In this document: in pieces, positions 12,201 to 24,306 of the stretch
Numbering within the stretch: position 1 is the first letter of the stretch
Layout: the number at the start of each line of letters is the position of its first letter
NCBI RefSeq assembly: GCF_945859705.1
Contig: NC_079136.1
Coordinates: 124,462,028-124,526,027, forward strand
Source of the DNA: Episyrphus balteatus
Taxonomy: Eukaryota; Arthropoda; Insecta; Diptera; Syrphidae
Length of the DNA: 64,000 bases
Direction of reading: 5' to 3'
Position numbers and translations under genes: made by a program
The notes under the pieces: generated by a model
Databases searched by the model: none
Seen by the model: the letters and a program-made list of their open reading frames with translations, nothing else
Told to the model about the DNA's origin: nothing

Positions 12201-14908
12201 CATGCTCGGGACATCTTCGGGACATCTTCGGGACATGCTCGGGACATGCTCGGGACATGCTCGGGACATGCTCGGGACATGCTCGGGACATCTTCGGGAC
12301 ATGCTCGGGACATGCTCGGGACATGCTCGGGACATCTTCGGGACATCTTCGGGACATCCTCGGGACATGCTCGGGACATCTTCGGGACATGCTCGGGACA
12401 TGCTCGGGACATGCTCGGGACATGCTCGGGACACCCTCGGGACATGCTCGGGACATCTCGGGACATCTTCGGGACATGCTCGGGACATCCTCGGGACATG
12501 CTCGGGACATCCTCGGGACATGCTCGGGACATCCTAGGGACATGCTCGGGACATCTTCGGGACATGCTCGGGACATGCTCGGGACATCCTCGGGACATGC
12601 TCGGGACATCTTCGGGACATCTTCGGGACATCTTCGGGACATGCTCGGGACATGCTCGGGACATGCTCGGGACATGCTCGGGACATCCTCGGGACATGCT
12701 CGGGACATCTTCGGGACATCCTCGGGACATGCTCGGGACATCTTCGGGACATCTTCGGGACATGCTCGGGACATGCTCGGGACATCCTCGGGACATGCTC
12801 GGGACATCCTCGGGACATGCTCGGGACATCTTCGGGACATCTTCGGGACATGCTCGGGACATGCTCGGGACATGCTCGGGACATGCTCGGGACATGCTCG
12901 GGACATCTTCGGGACATGCTCGGGACATGCTCGGGACATGCTCGGGACATCTTCGGGACATCTTCGGGACATCCTCGGGACATGCTCGGGACATCTTCGG
13001 GACATGCTCGGGACATGCTCGGGACATGCTCGGGACATGCTCGGGACACCCTCGGGACATGCTCGGGACATCTCGGGACATCTTCGGGACATGCTCGGGA
13101 CATCCTCGGGACATGCTCGGGACATCCTCGGGACATGCTCGGGACATCCTAGGGACATGCTCGGGACATCTTCGGGACATGCTCGGGACATGCTCGGGAC
13201 ATCCTCGGGACATGCTCGGGACATCTTCGGGACATCTTCGGGACATCTTCGGGACATGCTCGGGACATGCTCGGGACATGCTCGGGACATCCTCGGGACA
13301 TGCTCGGGACATCTTCGGGACATCTTCGGGACATGCTCGGGACATGCTCGGGACACCCTCGGGACATGCTCGGGACATCTTCGGGACATCTTCGGGACAT
13401 CTTCGGGACATGCTCGGGACATGCTCGGGACATGCTCGGGACATGCTCGGGACATCCTCGGGACATGCTCGGGACATCTTCGGGACATCTTCGGGACATC
13501 TTCGGGACATGCTCGGGACATGCTCGGGACATGCTCGGGACATGCTCGGGACATGCTCGGGACATGCTCGGGACATCCTCATGACATGCTCGGGACATCC
13601 TAGGGACATGCTCGGGACATCTTCGGGACATCTTCGGGACATGCTCGGGACATGCTCGGGACATGCTCGGGACATCCTCGGGATATGCTCGGGACATCTT
13701 CGGGACATCTTCGGGACATGCTCGGGACATGCTCGGGACACCCTCGGGACATGCTCGGGACATCTTCGGGACATCTTCGGGACATCTTCGGGACATGCTC
13801 GGGACATGCTCGGGACATGCTCGGGACATGCTCGGGACATGCTCGGGACATCTTCGGGACATCTTCGGGACATGCTCGGGACATGCTCGGGACATGCTCG
13901 GGACACCTTCGGGACACCCTCGGGACATCTTCGGGACATGCTCGGGACATCGTCGGGACATGCTCGGGACATCTTCGGGACATCTTCGGGACATGCTCGG
14001 GACATGCTCGGGACATGCTCGGGACATGCTCGGGACATCTTCGGGACATGCTCGGGACATGCTCGGGACATGCTCGGGACATGCTCGGGACATGCTCGGG
14101 ACATGCTCGGGACATCCTCGGGACATGCTCGGGACATCTTCGGGACATCTTCGGGACATGCTCGGGACATGCTCGGGACATGCTCGGGACACCTTCGGGA
14201 CACCCTCGGGACATCTTCGGGACATGCTCGGGACATGCTCGGGACATCGTCGGGACATGCTCGGGACATCTTCGGGACATCCTCGGGACATGCTCGGGAC
14301 ATCTTCGGGACATCTTCGGGACATGCTCGGGACATGCTCGGGACATGCTCGGGACATGCTCGGGACATGCTCGGGACATCTTCGGGACATCTTCGGGACA
14401 TGCTCGGGACATGCTCGGGACATGCTCGGGACATGCTCGGGACATGCTCGGGACACCTTCGGGACATCCTCGGGACATGCTCGGGACATCTTCGGGACAT
14501 CTTCGGGACATGCTCGGGACATGCTCGGGACATGCTCGGGACACCCTCGGGACATCTTCGGGACATGCTCGGGACATCCTAGGGACATGCTCGGGACATC
14601 TTCGGGACATCTTCGGGACATGCTCGGGACATGCTCGGGACATCCTCGGGACATGCTCGGGACATCCTCGGGACATGCTCGGGACATCTTCGGGACATCT
14701 TCGGGACATCTTCGTGACATGCTCGGGACATCCTCGGGACATGCTCGGGACATCCTCGGGACATGCTCGGGACATCCTCGGGACATGCTCGGGACATCTT
14801 CGGGACATGCTCGGGACATCCTCGGGAAATGCTTTGGACATCCTCGGGATATGCTCGGGACATGTTCGGGACATGCTCGGGACATTCTCGGGACATGCTT
14901 GGGACATT
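6201..14908. repeat. Giant minisatellite: about 790 copies of an 11-bp unit
   Basis: Continuous head-to-tail array of ATGCTCGGGAC and its two main variants ATCTTCGGGAC and ATCCTCGGGAC, so only the central dinucleotide (GC, TT or CC) varies much. 8708 bp with seven 10-bp units gives about 792 units. Rare variants (CCTAGGG, CCACGGTAC, GGATATGC, GGAAATC, CACCCTC, TCGTCGGG) mark larger duplicated blocks. Because 11 is not a multiple of 3, the sequence reads as an 11-residue repeat, and no common unit makes a stop codon on either strand. The very long open frames on both strands follow from this and are not evidence of protein. Each GC or CC unit has CTCGGG (AvaI-type CYCGRG) and each CCTAGGG variant adds an AvrII site. 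Each unit holds a CpG. Confidence 0.97.
7551..7638. repeat. Higher-order marker module of the satellite (first of seven)
   Basis: A 10-bp short unit (GACATCTCGG, one base lost) is followed about 60-80 bp later by the CCTAGGG variant. The same pair recurs near 7761-7846, 9311-9396, 10697-10781, 10906-10967, 12445-12539 and 13071-13154. CCTAGGG alone also occurs near 13599 and 14579. Irregular spacing suggests block duplications of different sizes. Confidence 0.8.
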
Positions 14909-17900
14909 GAATCAATTGAAATGGGGTAAAATACAAAATAAAAAGGCATTATTTTACATTAAAAATATTGCGCCATTGCTTGAGTCAAATCAAATTTCGA
15001 TGTGCTCCATAATATGTTGCTGTTTATATAACATATGTAAAGGGCAATATATGTTTGCAAACGGAACATGCTCGGGAACAAAAATTTGTAAGCAAATAGC
15101 TTATTGAGAACATATGTATTTTTTTTTACTTGAATAAAATTACACTTCTTAAATACCTACTTATCATAAGAAATGTGGAATCTAAATGTAATATAATTTT
15201 CACTTGGCCTTCATTTGACAGAATAGCTTTTCCGCATTTAGGATGAAATTATTCCCTCGATAATACTGTGGATCCTATATATGCTAGTCATTTTACAAGA
15301 TGAAATTTGTATTTTTTTTTTTTTGTAATACATATATTATGTTGCTTGAAAGTTATGAACACATATAGTATATAACACTGAAGTGACATACATAGTTGAT
15401 AATTCTTGTATGTTTGTGGAAAGTGTTCGGTTTTGAATTTTTAAAAAATTCTATAAAATTTCTTTGGCTATATTTTTGGATGGGTATAGGTGGTATTCCT
15501 ATGGTTTTAAGAATTATTTCATTGCTTTTTCTGAAATGAAAAATGAATACGTTCCACAGCTAATAAATGGACATTATATGCACTATAAATTATTTGGATG
15601 ATGGTTAAAATGATTAATGAAGTATGAAAATGCGTTTTTTTTTATTAATAAAAAAAAAATTATTGAAACATACAAGGTGTGGATTGTGGAACGTAAACAT
15701 GCAAGGTTCCTAATAATTTAACTAAAAATCTTAAAATTTAATATTTTCCAATCGAAATAGTTGATAAAATTAAAACTTACAAGGATTTTGAGCTATTAAA
15801 TTAGAAATAAAAAGGAGCAGGCAGTTGAGGAAAGGGAGTGAACTGAAAGAAATTTAGGAGAGGGATTGGGGAGGGTATTGTTACTTTGTGGATTTCTTTT
15901 TCCCAAAAAGTATAATCAAGGTAATATTTAACTTCCAACTCACTGTAGAAAAACATTCTCAAAAAAATCTACTACCATATCTTGAGCAATGGTGATGTGT
16001 GTTGGTCCTAAATAAGCACATTTGATATTAATTAATTTCCACAATTAGCCAGGGTAAATATTTTACGAAAGTATATTTGCCAACAATAAATATTATCATG
16101 ACAATTTTGATGGCACATTTTTTTGTTTTATATTTCTCCATCGTATTATAAGCATAGAGCTGCTAGAAGGACTAGAAGCATAGGGATGTTCTTCTAGCTT
16201 GTTGGGGACACTTCTGTGTAAGATTTTAAATATGTGTCTCCTCGACAAAAAATATTTCTAGATTTTTTTTTCGTTACTATTTTTTGTTTTTTTTTTTCCT
16301 TCCCGACTCTTCGTCGTCAGAGTGATGGGCTTGAGATGAATAGGTTTTGTTTTTTTTTTTCTTTATTTTTATTTGTCGTCCTTGGATTCGGATGGTGATG
16401 GTGGTATATGACGATGATTAAGATGATGACGATGCTGGGGTGCGTTTAACATTTCACACTGTTATCATCTCAAAAAAAAAAAAAAAAAAAAAAAACAGGA
16501 GAATGAGAGAAGGCATTTAAGAATCTGCTTGTGAGAGAATTTGCCATGCCCTTGGCACCTGGCAGTCAGTCCTTTTTTGATTTATTGAAATTTATAAGCC
16601 CGTTTTAGGGACTTTCTGTTCTCCATATCTTCGTATAAAACTAACACAGCCACAATGTCAACGGTAGAGGGTATATTTAAGAAGATGCATCTTTATAATG
16701 AGAGAAGAGTAAGAAGCAAACAAGAGACTATAAGTGTAAGGACACGTCTATGACAAGGACCAGGTAAACACTTGACAAAGTACCAACCAACCCAATTCAC
16801 CATCATCATCATCAACATCATCATACCTAACATCATTTTTTAATCTCTTTAAAGAGCATCTATAAGGTAAAAGTGGAACCTTTAGAGACGCCAAGCAGCG
16901 AGCGTCAAAAATGACTACAAACTACTACCTCCTATATATATAGGAATTAATAGTTGCGAGAAAGGTGCCCAAGAGGAGAAATATTGTGTCTTGATGTTCC
17001 TTGTTTGGCATCCTTTCTGCTTTCTCCCATAATCCACAAACATGCCCATCATATCGCATCGTTGTCGTCGTCACCATAACGGAGGAGGACTTTATGGAGG
17101 TTTTGAAAATTATGTGAAAGAGGGTTAATGTTGGTTGTCGAGTGATGCATTGCTTCGGCTTGTGTACCTACATCTACCTATTCTGTATAATATTGTATAG
17201 TGAAACACTGCTGGTGCCCCTCTGCGCTCTGTGGAGAGTGTTCTTAATTTTATTATGAAATTTTGTAGACATTGTATTTTGGTTCATTTTATAATAATTT
17301 TTTTTTTTTTTTTTGAGGATGAAGAGTTATGGTTGTGTACCTACTTCCAGATTGATGTCATTATGATAATTTTAAAATAAGGCTTTGTGGTATTTAATTA
17401 AAGGCTTTATGCGCTCTTGTTTTATATACCTAGTGAAAATAAATATTTTTGTTATTGTTGTTATTTTGATGGAAGCAGAAGGCAAAACAACACGATTAGA
17501 TTATAGGTCGCGTCACTGGCATAAAAAGTTATTAATTTAATGTGGGTTGTTGTAGTAGTCAACGATTTTAAAGCTTAAAATTTACTCGGCGAAATTTCAG
17601 TAAAAATTATGTATTAGAACATAAAAATCTTGAAAATAAAATTAAATTATCCCGAGTTGGACAAATATTTCTTTACTTTTTCATATTTTTTTTTATACAT
17701 GTATTTTATTTTTTTGCTTTTAGAAAAATCTCTCAATTTTTAATTTGTTTTAATTTTTTACTACACCGATTTTGCAATCAAAACTAGTTGTTTAATTTTA
17801 AAAAATCCCACGCTTTTTTTTTTTAATAAAAATCGGGATAGTAAAAAAAGAGGTTATAAGAAAGGGGATTACAAAAACCGGGATTAAAAAAAGCGGGATT

Positions 17901-20900
17901 ATGAAAAAAGGGATTTTAAAAGCGGGATTTAAATAAACGGAAACATAAAAATCGGGATATTGAGCCCAACCCGTAATTTACATTATTTGCACTTTTTTTT
18001 CAAGTACACTGTGGCGTATACGTGCTCTTTTTTTGTATTTATTTATATATTGGATTTTTTTTTTTTATTTGAGGGTTTTAGGGTAAAAGTGACTTCTGTT
18101 TCGGATTAAACACGACAAAATACTTAAAAATAGTTAGGTCCGGTCAAAAGTAAAGGCAACTCTTATTTTTTTGTGGCCCGTTGTAATTATTCAATGATTT
18201 TACCTAAAATAAACGAGTTAGTTAATTTTGGTTGTTGATACACTTTTTTTTTTAATATACAGTTCACCAAAAAAAGTACCTACCTTTGCAAAAAAAAAAA
18301 AATTCGATTTAATTCGTTTTTTTTTAAGGTAAATTTTTTTTTGAAAAAAAGATTACGTATACGCTCAAGTGAACTGATAATATTATCAACATGATACTCG
18401 TACCTTAAACTTCTCCTTCTTTTCACATCTTTTTTTGAAGACACACTTTTTTTTGGCTTAGGTATTTATGAATGATTTGAAAGAATGAATGCTAAAATAA
18501 CTTACGAAATGATTGACGGAGCGGCCTTAAGATAGTCCTGAAATTCTTTAATATTTTTCATTTTATATTACCCTACAACTACATATATTTGCTTTATAAA
18601 GCTTATCGCAAAAGAAATTTTTTTTTTAAATCTACTACATAGTAAAAGTTTGCAGGACTATTCTAAAATAGTGCTCTGAGGTCAAACAAAAATAAAACAC
18701 TTTTATTGATATTCCTCCTGGTTATTTACTTCAATTTACTAAATATTTGATTGTTTTTTGTTTTTCTTTTCTTTTTTTTTTTAAGAATAAACCATGATTC
18801 TTCGAACATGCAGATAAAAATTATGGACCGAAAAACTTAAGTCTGGACAGCAATCCGATTGGTAAGTCACAAAAATATCACAAAAAAAAAACTAACTAAC
18901 TAAAATGCATACAAAAAATTAACCACCAACAACAATAGAAGAGTAGATACAATATCGACCTATAACATTTATTCATGACTGTGTGTTTAAAACAACAATG
19001 AATTAGTTATAAAACAACAACAAAAATACCAACAACAAAAAAAAAGACTAACAAAAGTTTTTTTTTTTTTCGTTCGGCATTGGGGGATATTTTTCGTTGT
19101 TGGAAGGGAATAAAACAATAACAACAACAAAATATATATAAAATTCATCTCGTGGCATTAGTAGTTTCGTTGGTTGGTTGGCATGGTTTTTTGGTAAAAT
19201 AACACCTTAGGGCTTTTATACAGCTGACTGTATTATAGTTTATACTCCCCGAAAAGTTGCAACTTTGTGTATTTACCCAAAATGTCCTTACTTACTACAT
19301 ACATAAAAAATATGTATATACCAACAACATACAAAATTAATTACTTCGTCTGTGGGTAGGTGTTTTTTTTACTCTGTAAGTCACCAACAATCCAACAAAA
19401 ACAAAAAAAAATGTCCTGCATCCTGCATATATAAAGTTGAGCTCATTGCACTGTAAAAATTTGGTAAAAAAAAATACCCATGATTACCCTGAAATGTTTT
19501 TATGTCAAAAAATTTTAAACTTCTGCTGGATGTTACATTCGGTTCATGTTAAAGTCAAACTTAAAGTTAATCCTGAATTATTGACATCTCTACCCCCAAT
19601 TTGTTATTGTCATACAGAAGAATGGTAATTTTGGGGAAACTCTGGGTATTTAAAACATTTCACCTTTTTGTTTTAATTTCTCGCGCGCACAAAGCAATTT
19701 CAGGATATAGTATATTCATTGACGCAGCCTCTCATAGGAACATACCGAAGCTGTGGAATAAAAGAGGACTCGACAAAAAAAAAAGGTGAAAGGTGGCGAA
19801 TCAATGAATTCACTTACACTCTCATCAATTTTTAATGTGAAAGCTTTTATGGCAATTGAATGGACGATCACATTTGCAACTGTTTATCCTCTGTTTGCTA
19901 AAGGAACAGAATATCAATATATACCCAAACGGATTTTTCGTCCTTTTTGCTCCTGCCTGCTTTCGTCTCACTTGGCTCGCTGTGCATCCATTAGTTGGGA
20001 TTTTTTCTATTTTACTTAGAATACTTTGTCGCGTCTATGTCTGCAGTGTATTTTTGGGAAAAAAAAACGTTCCTTTACTATTTTTATAATGTCGAAACGT
20101 TTTAGCCTATCAAAGAGCAGCCATAGTGATAGTAAATGTCAATCAAACAATTTACAGATTTTCCACACAGACAGCTCGACAAAGGGATATTTTTTCTATT
20201 TTTTTTTTTGGTAACTGAACCAATGCATAAGAATTGTGGTAGAAAAGAAGATGTGAAGGGGGGGGGGGGGTTGACTATTTTTTTTATTTGTTTCCGTCCT
20301 GGCACTCTATTCTGATGACGAAGGACTCTTTACATTCGCTTACTCACAGTATATAACTATGAAGTGACAGAAGTACCTACTAAGTAATAGAGTAATTCTA
20401 TGAAATGATGCAGTTAAGCATAGGCGGATGCAGGTTTTATTTTGAGGAGGGGGAGATAAATTAAATTTAATTTATTTTTAAAAAGAATTTTGTAGAAAAG
20501 AAGTCTTGTGGCAGGTACAAAAGAAGATCTAAATAAAGTATTACCCTTTGCCGCCCCCCCCTCCCCCCATAGTCGATTTTTGTCCAGGACTGCAAAAAGG
20601 AGGGGTAGGCAAATATAGTTACAATTTTAAGACACATTTTTTACAAATTTTCGAATATATCTCTATTAACAAAATTGATCCACCAAGGACGAAATGCACC
20701 CCTCCCAACACAAGCTTGCCTGATTACTTCAAACTAGCAGCCCCCTCCCAAAATTTTTGAAACAATTAGTTTAATTTATTCAGATTTGATATTTGTATTG
20801 AAGAGATGAAGAGAAAAAATCTTTCTGCCCAATGAAAATCACCCCCCCCCCCCCCCCCCCCCTTAATGCCATCATTCCAAGTTGCTCAAATTCTAGTTTA

Positions 20901-21332
20901 CTATTCCGTTAGTGAAATTCGACTCATGAAGAAGTCTGATTTTGTATGAATTTTGGATGAATACAAATTTTCTAGCAAGAATCCAATAAGCAATTTCCGA
21001 ACCCCTTCTCAAAATTTTAATAAAAGCTGGGGTTTCTGAAATGCGGTTCATTTGCATTTAGATTCTTGAATGAATTACTTAATTTTACGAAAAAAAAATT
21101 TTTCTGATACGGAATATTAAAAATGAGAAAAACTTTGTTAGTTTGTTCCCTCATAACTTATTCCAATCTACTATTCATATTTTCATAAAAGAGGTATCGT
21201 TAAAAGCATCTTGTTTTTCTGCTAGTAATAAGCTATAAGATGCAACTTTTTAATGAATATGAATATTCTAGAAAGATTATCTTGTTACTAAATTCTTATC
21301 TTTTTTTTCAAAGAGTAAGCGCAGCGGAGTGG
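14909..21332. other. Non-coding region, 6.4 kb
   Basis: No gene is recognised. It contains one isolated satellite-like unit at 15063-15080 (GGAACATGCTCGGGAACA) and two exact copies of the dispersed motif (15548-15557 reverse, 15686-15695 forward). There is also a degenerate run of GCGGGATTA-type units at 17818-17960 and many poly-T or poly-A runs, plus a poly-G tract near 20258-20270. Open frames at 19437-20760 are short, overlap each other and show no domain. Confidence 0.5.
15063..15080 (+). repeat. Orphan satellite-like unit
   Basis: GGAACATGCTCGGGAACA reproduces the ACATGCTCGGGA core of the 11-bp satellite 155 bp beyond the end of the array, separated by unrelated sequence. It may be a remnant of an older array edge or a chance match. 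Confidence 0.45.
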
Positions 21333-21334
21333 TA

Positions 21335-21765
21335 CACAGAGAAAAATAGACCACATAAAATAGAACAAAAACAATAAGATTTCTCTATGGTTTTCATCCA
21401 AGAAGGAAACCTTATTAAAACAATCGGGTTTTCCTTATTGTTTTAAAATCTGCAAAAAAATAAAAAAAACGATGACCAGGCTGGGAATCGAACTGGAGAC
21501 TTCAAATCATTAGTCGCCCACCTTACCACCTGAACCAATCTGCCATGAAAATATTGATCGCGATTTTTGTTCTAGTGCTAAGCTGCAAAAAAAAATCAAC
21601 TTTTCAGTCAAATTTTAATAAGATTTTCTCTATAAAAATAATAAGAAATCTCCTTAAAAAAACCTTATTAATCGTTGATTTTAATAAGATTTCCTTATGA
21701 AATGTATGGACGGTAAAACAATATGGCAATCTGTTAGTTTTTAGCGGGTCATATTTTTCTCTGTG
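21335..21765 (+). mobile_element. 431-bp TIR element (MITE-like) with tRNA-like core, copy 1
   Basis: Bounded by CACAGAGAAAAATA at the left and its complement TATTTTTCTCTGTG at the right, with TA on both sides (21333-21334, 21766-21767), as expected for a TA target duplication. It has the same length as the copy at 23876-24306 and is nearly identical to it in reverse orientation. There is no coding capacity, so it would be non-autonomous. The sub-terminal regions carry repeated AATAAGATTT / AAATCTTATT blocks that can pair. Family not identified; the TA duplication fits the Tc1/mariner superfamily but does not prove it. Confidence 0.85.
21475..21541 (-). other. tRNA-like Pol III promoter core inside TIR element, copy 1
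   Basis: On the - strand, a box A match (TGGTTCAGGTGG, 21537-21526) and a box B match (AGTTCGATTCC, 21494-21484) are spaced as in a tRNA gene. An anticodon-arm-like GACT...AGTC hairpin lies between them. The T-stem pairs poorly, so this is tRNA-derived or tRNA-like, not a functional tRNA. Confidence 0.65.
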
Positions 21766-23875
21766 TAGAATTCAAAATATTTACCAAAAACAATCCCCCC
21801 TCCTCAAAATTATACTGAACTTTCTGAAATATTGAAAAATGATATTTTTATTTCTAAAATTAAAAGCTAGTCAAAATTGATAAAAAATTTTAACAATAAA
21901 GGAAAGGACACCTTTTTCTATATTGAGAAGGGGAGGAGTAGCGGGGGGGGGGTATGTGTCGTGTTATGCTAAGTCTTTAATTTAACTGAAAATAAATTCA
22001 CTTTGTTTTTTTTTCTCCTGGAATTTAAAATTACTGTTTTTTAAATTGCATTTAAGTGCTTTTTATTGCATTGCCCTATCCTCAAATCATCGTCCCTGCA
22101 ATTCAATTCATTTTCATGTCTAGGCGCATTAAAAAGTCACTTTTTTTTGGAAGGATTTTTGGTTGCACAGTAGCAGAATTTCTTAACAAGGAATAATCGG
22201 AGAGTCACAGAAAAATCCCATGAAAGAAAAAAAAGGACTCTTTACTATTCCCGTCATGTCAAATCCTTTTGCAGTTATATTCTGTCTGTTTTCTGCTTAA
22301 GGCCAAGTGGATCAATGTGGAAATGCAAAAGAAAAATAAAAAAAAAACAGTAAAACTGAAAGGAACAAAATGAAGCACACTCATATAGACGAGCTTCACA
22401 GAGTGGCGACAAAAGTGCGCATTTTCAATTTGTCATTCGATTTGAGTGGACAAGAGAGACACACAGTTTGGAGTAAAATTTAAAAACAAGAAAAAAAAAT
22501 CAAAAAAAAAAAACAATCCTTGTAGTCTCATAAAATCCACTTGCATACTTTCATACATCCTCTTGTCGTTCTACAGTATCGTCATTTACCTATACACTTT
22601 CCTTCCATATATACAATATCTGCCATATAAAAAAAGGAACATTTCAACAGACTGCCAGTGGCGGATAGCAGAAGCAACATACAGCAGCAACAGTAGCTGG
22701 GCAGTTTCACTGTGAATAATGCATACTACCAACTCAGTCGAGTGGATTAACAATCCGAATAAAATGTATATGTACGCCGGCCGGGCAGGTCCATTGAGTG
22801 GACATTGGTCCCGTCTGGTGGATACGACAACCAAAAAGAGAGAGAGGATACTCCATAATCACATGCACACACAGGGTGTCACTGGACGGAATGATTTTAT
22901 ATGCTGGGTAAATGCTGTTAGCAATAAAATGGCAATAATAGGTCAGAGATTGGAGTTTAGTAAAAATGGACGAGCGATTTTAGTTTCATATTTCTAAAAG
23001 GATGTTTTGTGCTTTAAATATGTTGGTGTTTTGAAATTATATATAATTCATCAGAAATTTGTTGATTTTCAATTGAAAAATACTTAATGAGCTATTTTAG
23101 AGGTTTTATGTTGTATGAAAATCCCTCGTTACTAATTTCAAATATTAAATTCATTAAAATTAAATTCTTTTGTTTCATTTTTTTTTAAACATTTTTGTAT
23201 GTGTGAAACATCAATTTCATTAACTTGTTAAACTAATTGACAGGGACCATTGAAAATATATTTGATATATTAGTTTGGTAGGTAATTGAGTTAAATGAAA
23301 TTTATAATTCAAATATTTCTAACTGCAAGTGTTCGATGTACACGTGTCTGGCAATAATTCCTGTCCTGATTGTCACTATTCAATTTTTTTTTTAATTTCA
23401 GTACAAAATCTAAAAAAAAAAACTAGTTAACTTTTTGGCATTTTTTCACATACCCATTTAAGAAGCTTTTAACATTTTATATCCAAATTTTCGAAATCAT
23501 CATTATTAGGCAGTACAATTGAATGACTTGTCAACTTGTTAACTTTTTGTGATCAAAAATAATACTGAAAGTTTTTGAACCAACCATAAATCTCTAAAGG
23601 ATTTTTGTGTGATAATTCCGAATCAGAAAATTTTTCAAAAAAATTTCCAATAATTTTTTTTTTTCTGAAGAATATTTTTTTTTTTCTTGTGATTTCTTGT
23701 GATAATTTCAAATTTGACGAGATTTTCAAAAAAATCGATTTTTTTTTTTTTACAAAAACAAAATTTTAAAACAACCGAGCACGGATTTAAATGGAAAATA
23801 AAAACAAATTCTTTTTTTTTTTATTGGGAGACCCAGGAAAATGCTTTTGAAAAGTCGAAAAAGTCCAAGCAGTTA
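21766..23875. other. Spacer between the two TIR elements
   Basis: No gene is recognised. Open frames at 22446-22997 overlap on both strands and look random. A poly-C tract (20843-20862) and poly-G tract (21942-21951) flank this general area. Confidence 0.45.
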
Positions 23876-24306
23876 CACAGAGAAAAATATGACCCGCTAA
23901 AAACTAATAGATTGCCATATTGTTTTACCGTCCATACATTTCATAAGGAAATCTTATTAAAATCAACGATTAATAAGGTTTTTTTAAGGAGATTTCTTAT
24001 TATTTTTATAGAGAAAATCTTATTAAAATTTGACTGAAAAGTTGATTTTTTTTTGCAACTTAGCACTAGAACAAAAATCGCGATCAATATTTTCATGGCA
24101 GGTTGGTTCAGGTGGTAAGGTGGGCGACTAATGATTTGAAGTCTCCAGTTCGATTCCCAGCCTGGTCACCTTTTTTTTTATTTTTTTGCAGATTTTAAAA
24201 CAATAAGGAAAACCCGATTGTTTTAATAAGGTTTCCTTCTTGGATGAAAACCATAGAGAAATCTTATTGTTTTTGTTCTATTTTATGTGGTCTATTTTTC
24301 TCTGTA
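23876..24306 (-). mobile_element. 431-bp TIR element (MITE-like) with tRNA-like core, copy 2 (inverted)
   Basis: Reverse-complement copy of the element at 21335-21765, differing at only a few positions by eye. Ends are CACAGAGAAAAATA on the left and TATTTTTCTCTGTA on the right, with TA flanks at 23874-23875 and 24307-24308. Two same-length, TA-flanked copies 2.1 kb apart in opposite orientation support element boundaries. The pair could also form a large hairpin. Confidence 0.85.
24101..24168 (+). other. tRNA-like Pol III promoter core inside TIR element, copy 2
   Basis: Box A TGGTTCAGGTGG at 24104-24115 and box B AGTTCGATTCC at 24147-24157 lie on the + strand, about 32 bases apart. CAGGTT and AGCCTG on either side could pair like an acceptor stem. 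The T-stem is poor. Best read as a SINE-like Pol III core captured in a TIR element. Confidence 0.65.

Noticed and set aside
6201..14908. CRISPR-like array
   Set aside because: Head-to-tail 11-bp units with no unique spacers, in a eukaryotic sequence.
6073..14949. Very long open frames (up to 2241 codons) on both strands across the satellite
   Set aside because: An 11-bp unit without stop triplets is open in all phases; frames on both strands overlap completely and have no non-repeat domain.
22446..22997. Overlapping frames of 82-92 codons near 22.7 kb
   Set aside because: Both strands are open over the same bases and neither shows a motif.
24101..24168. Functional tRNA gene
   Set aside because: Only the promoter boxes and part of the anticodon arm fit; the T-stem does not pair and the sequence lies inside a duplicated TIR element.
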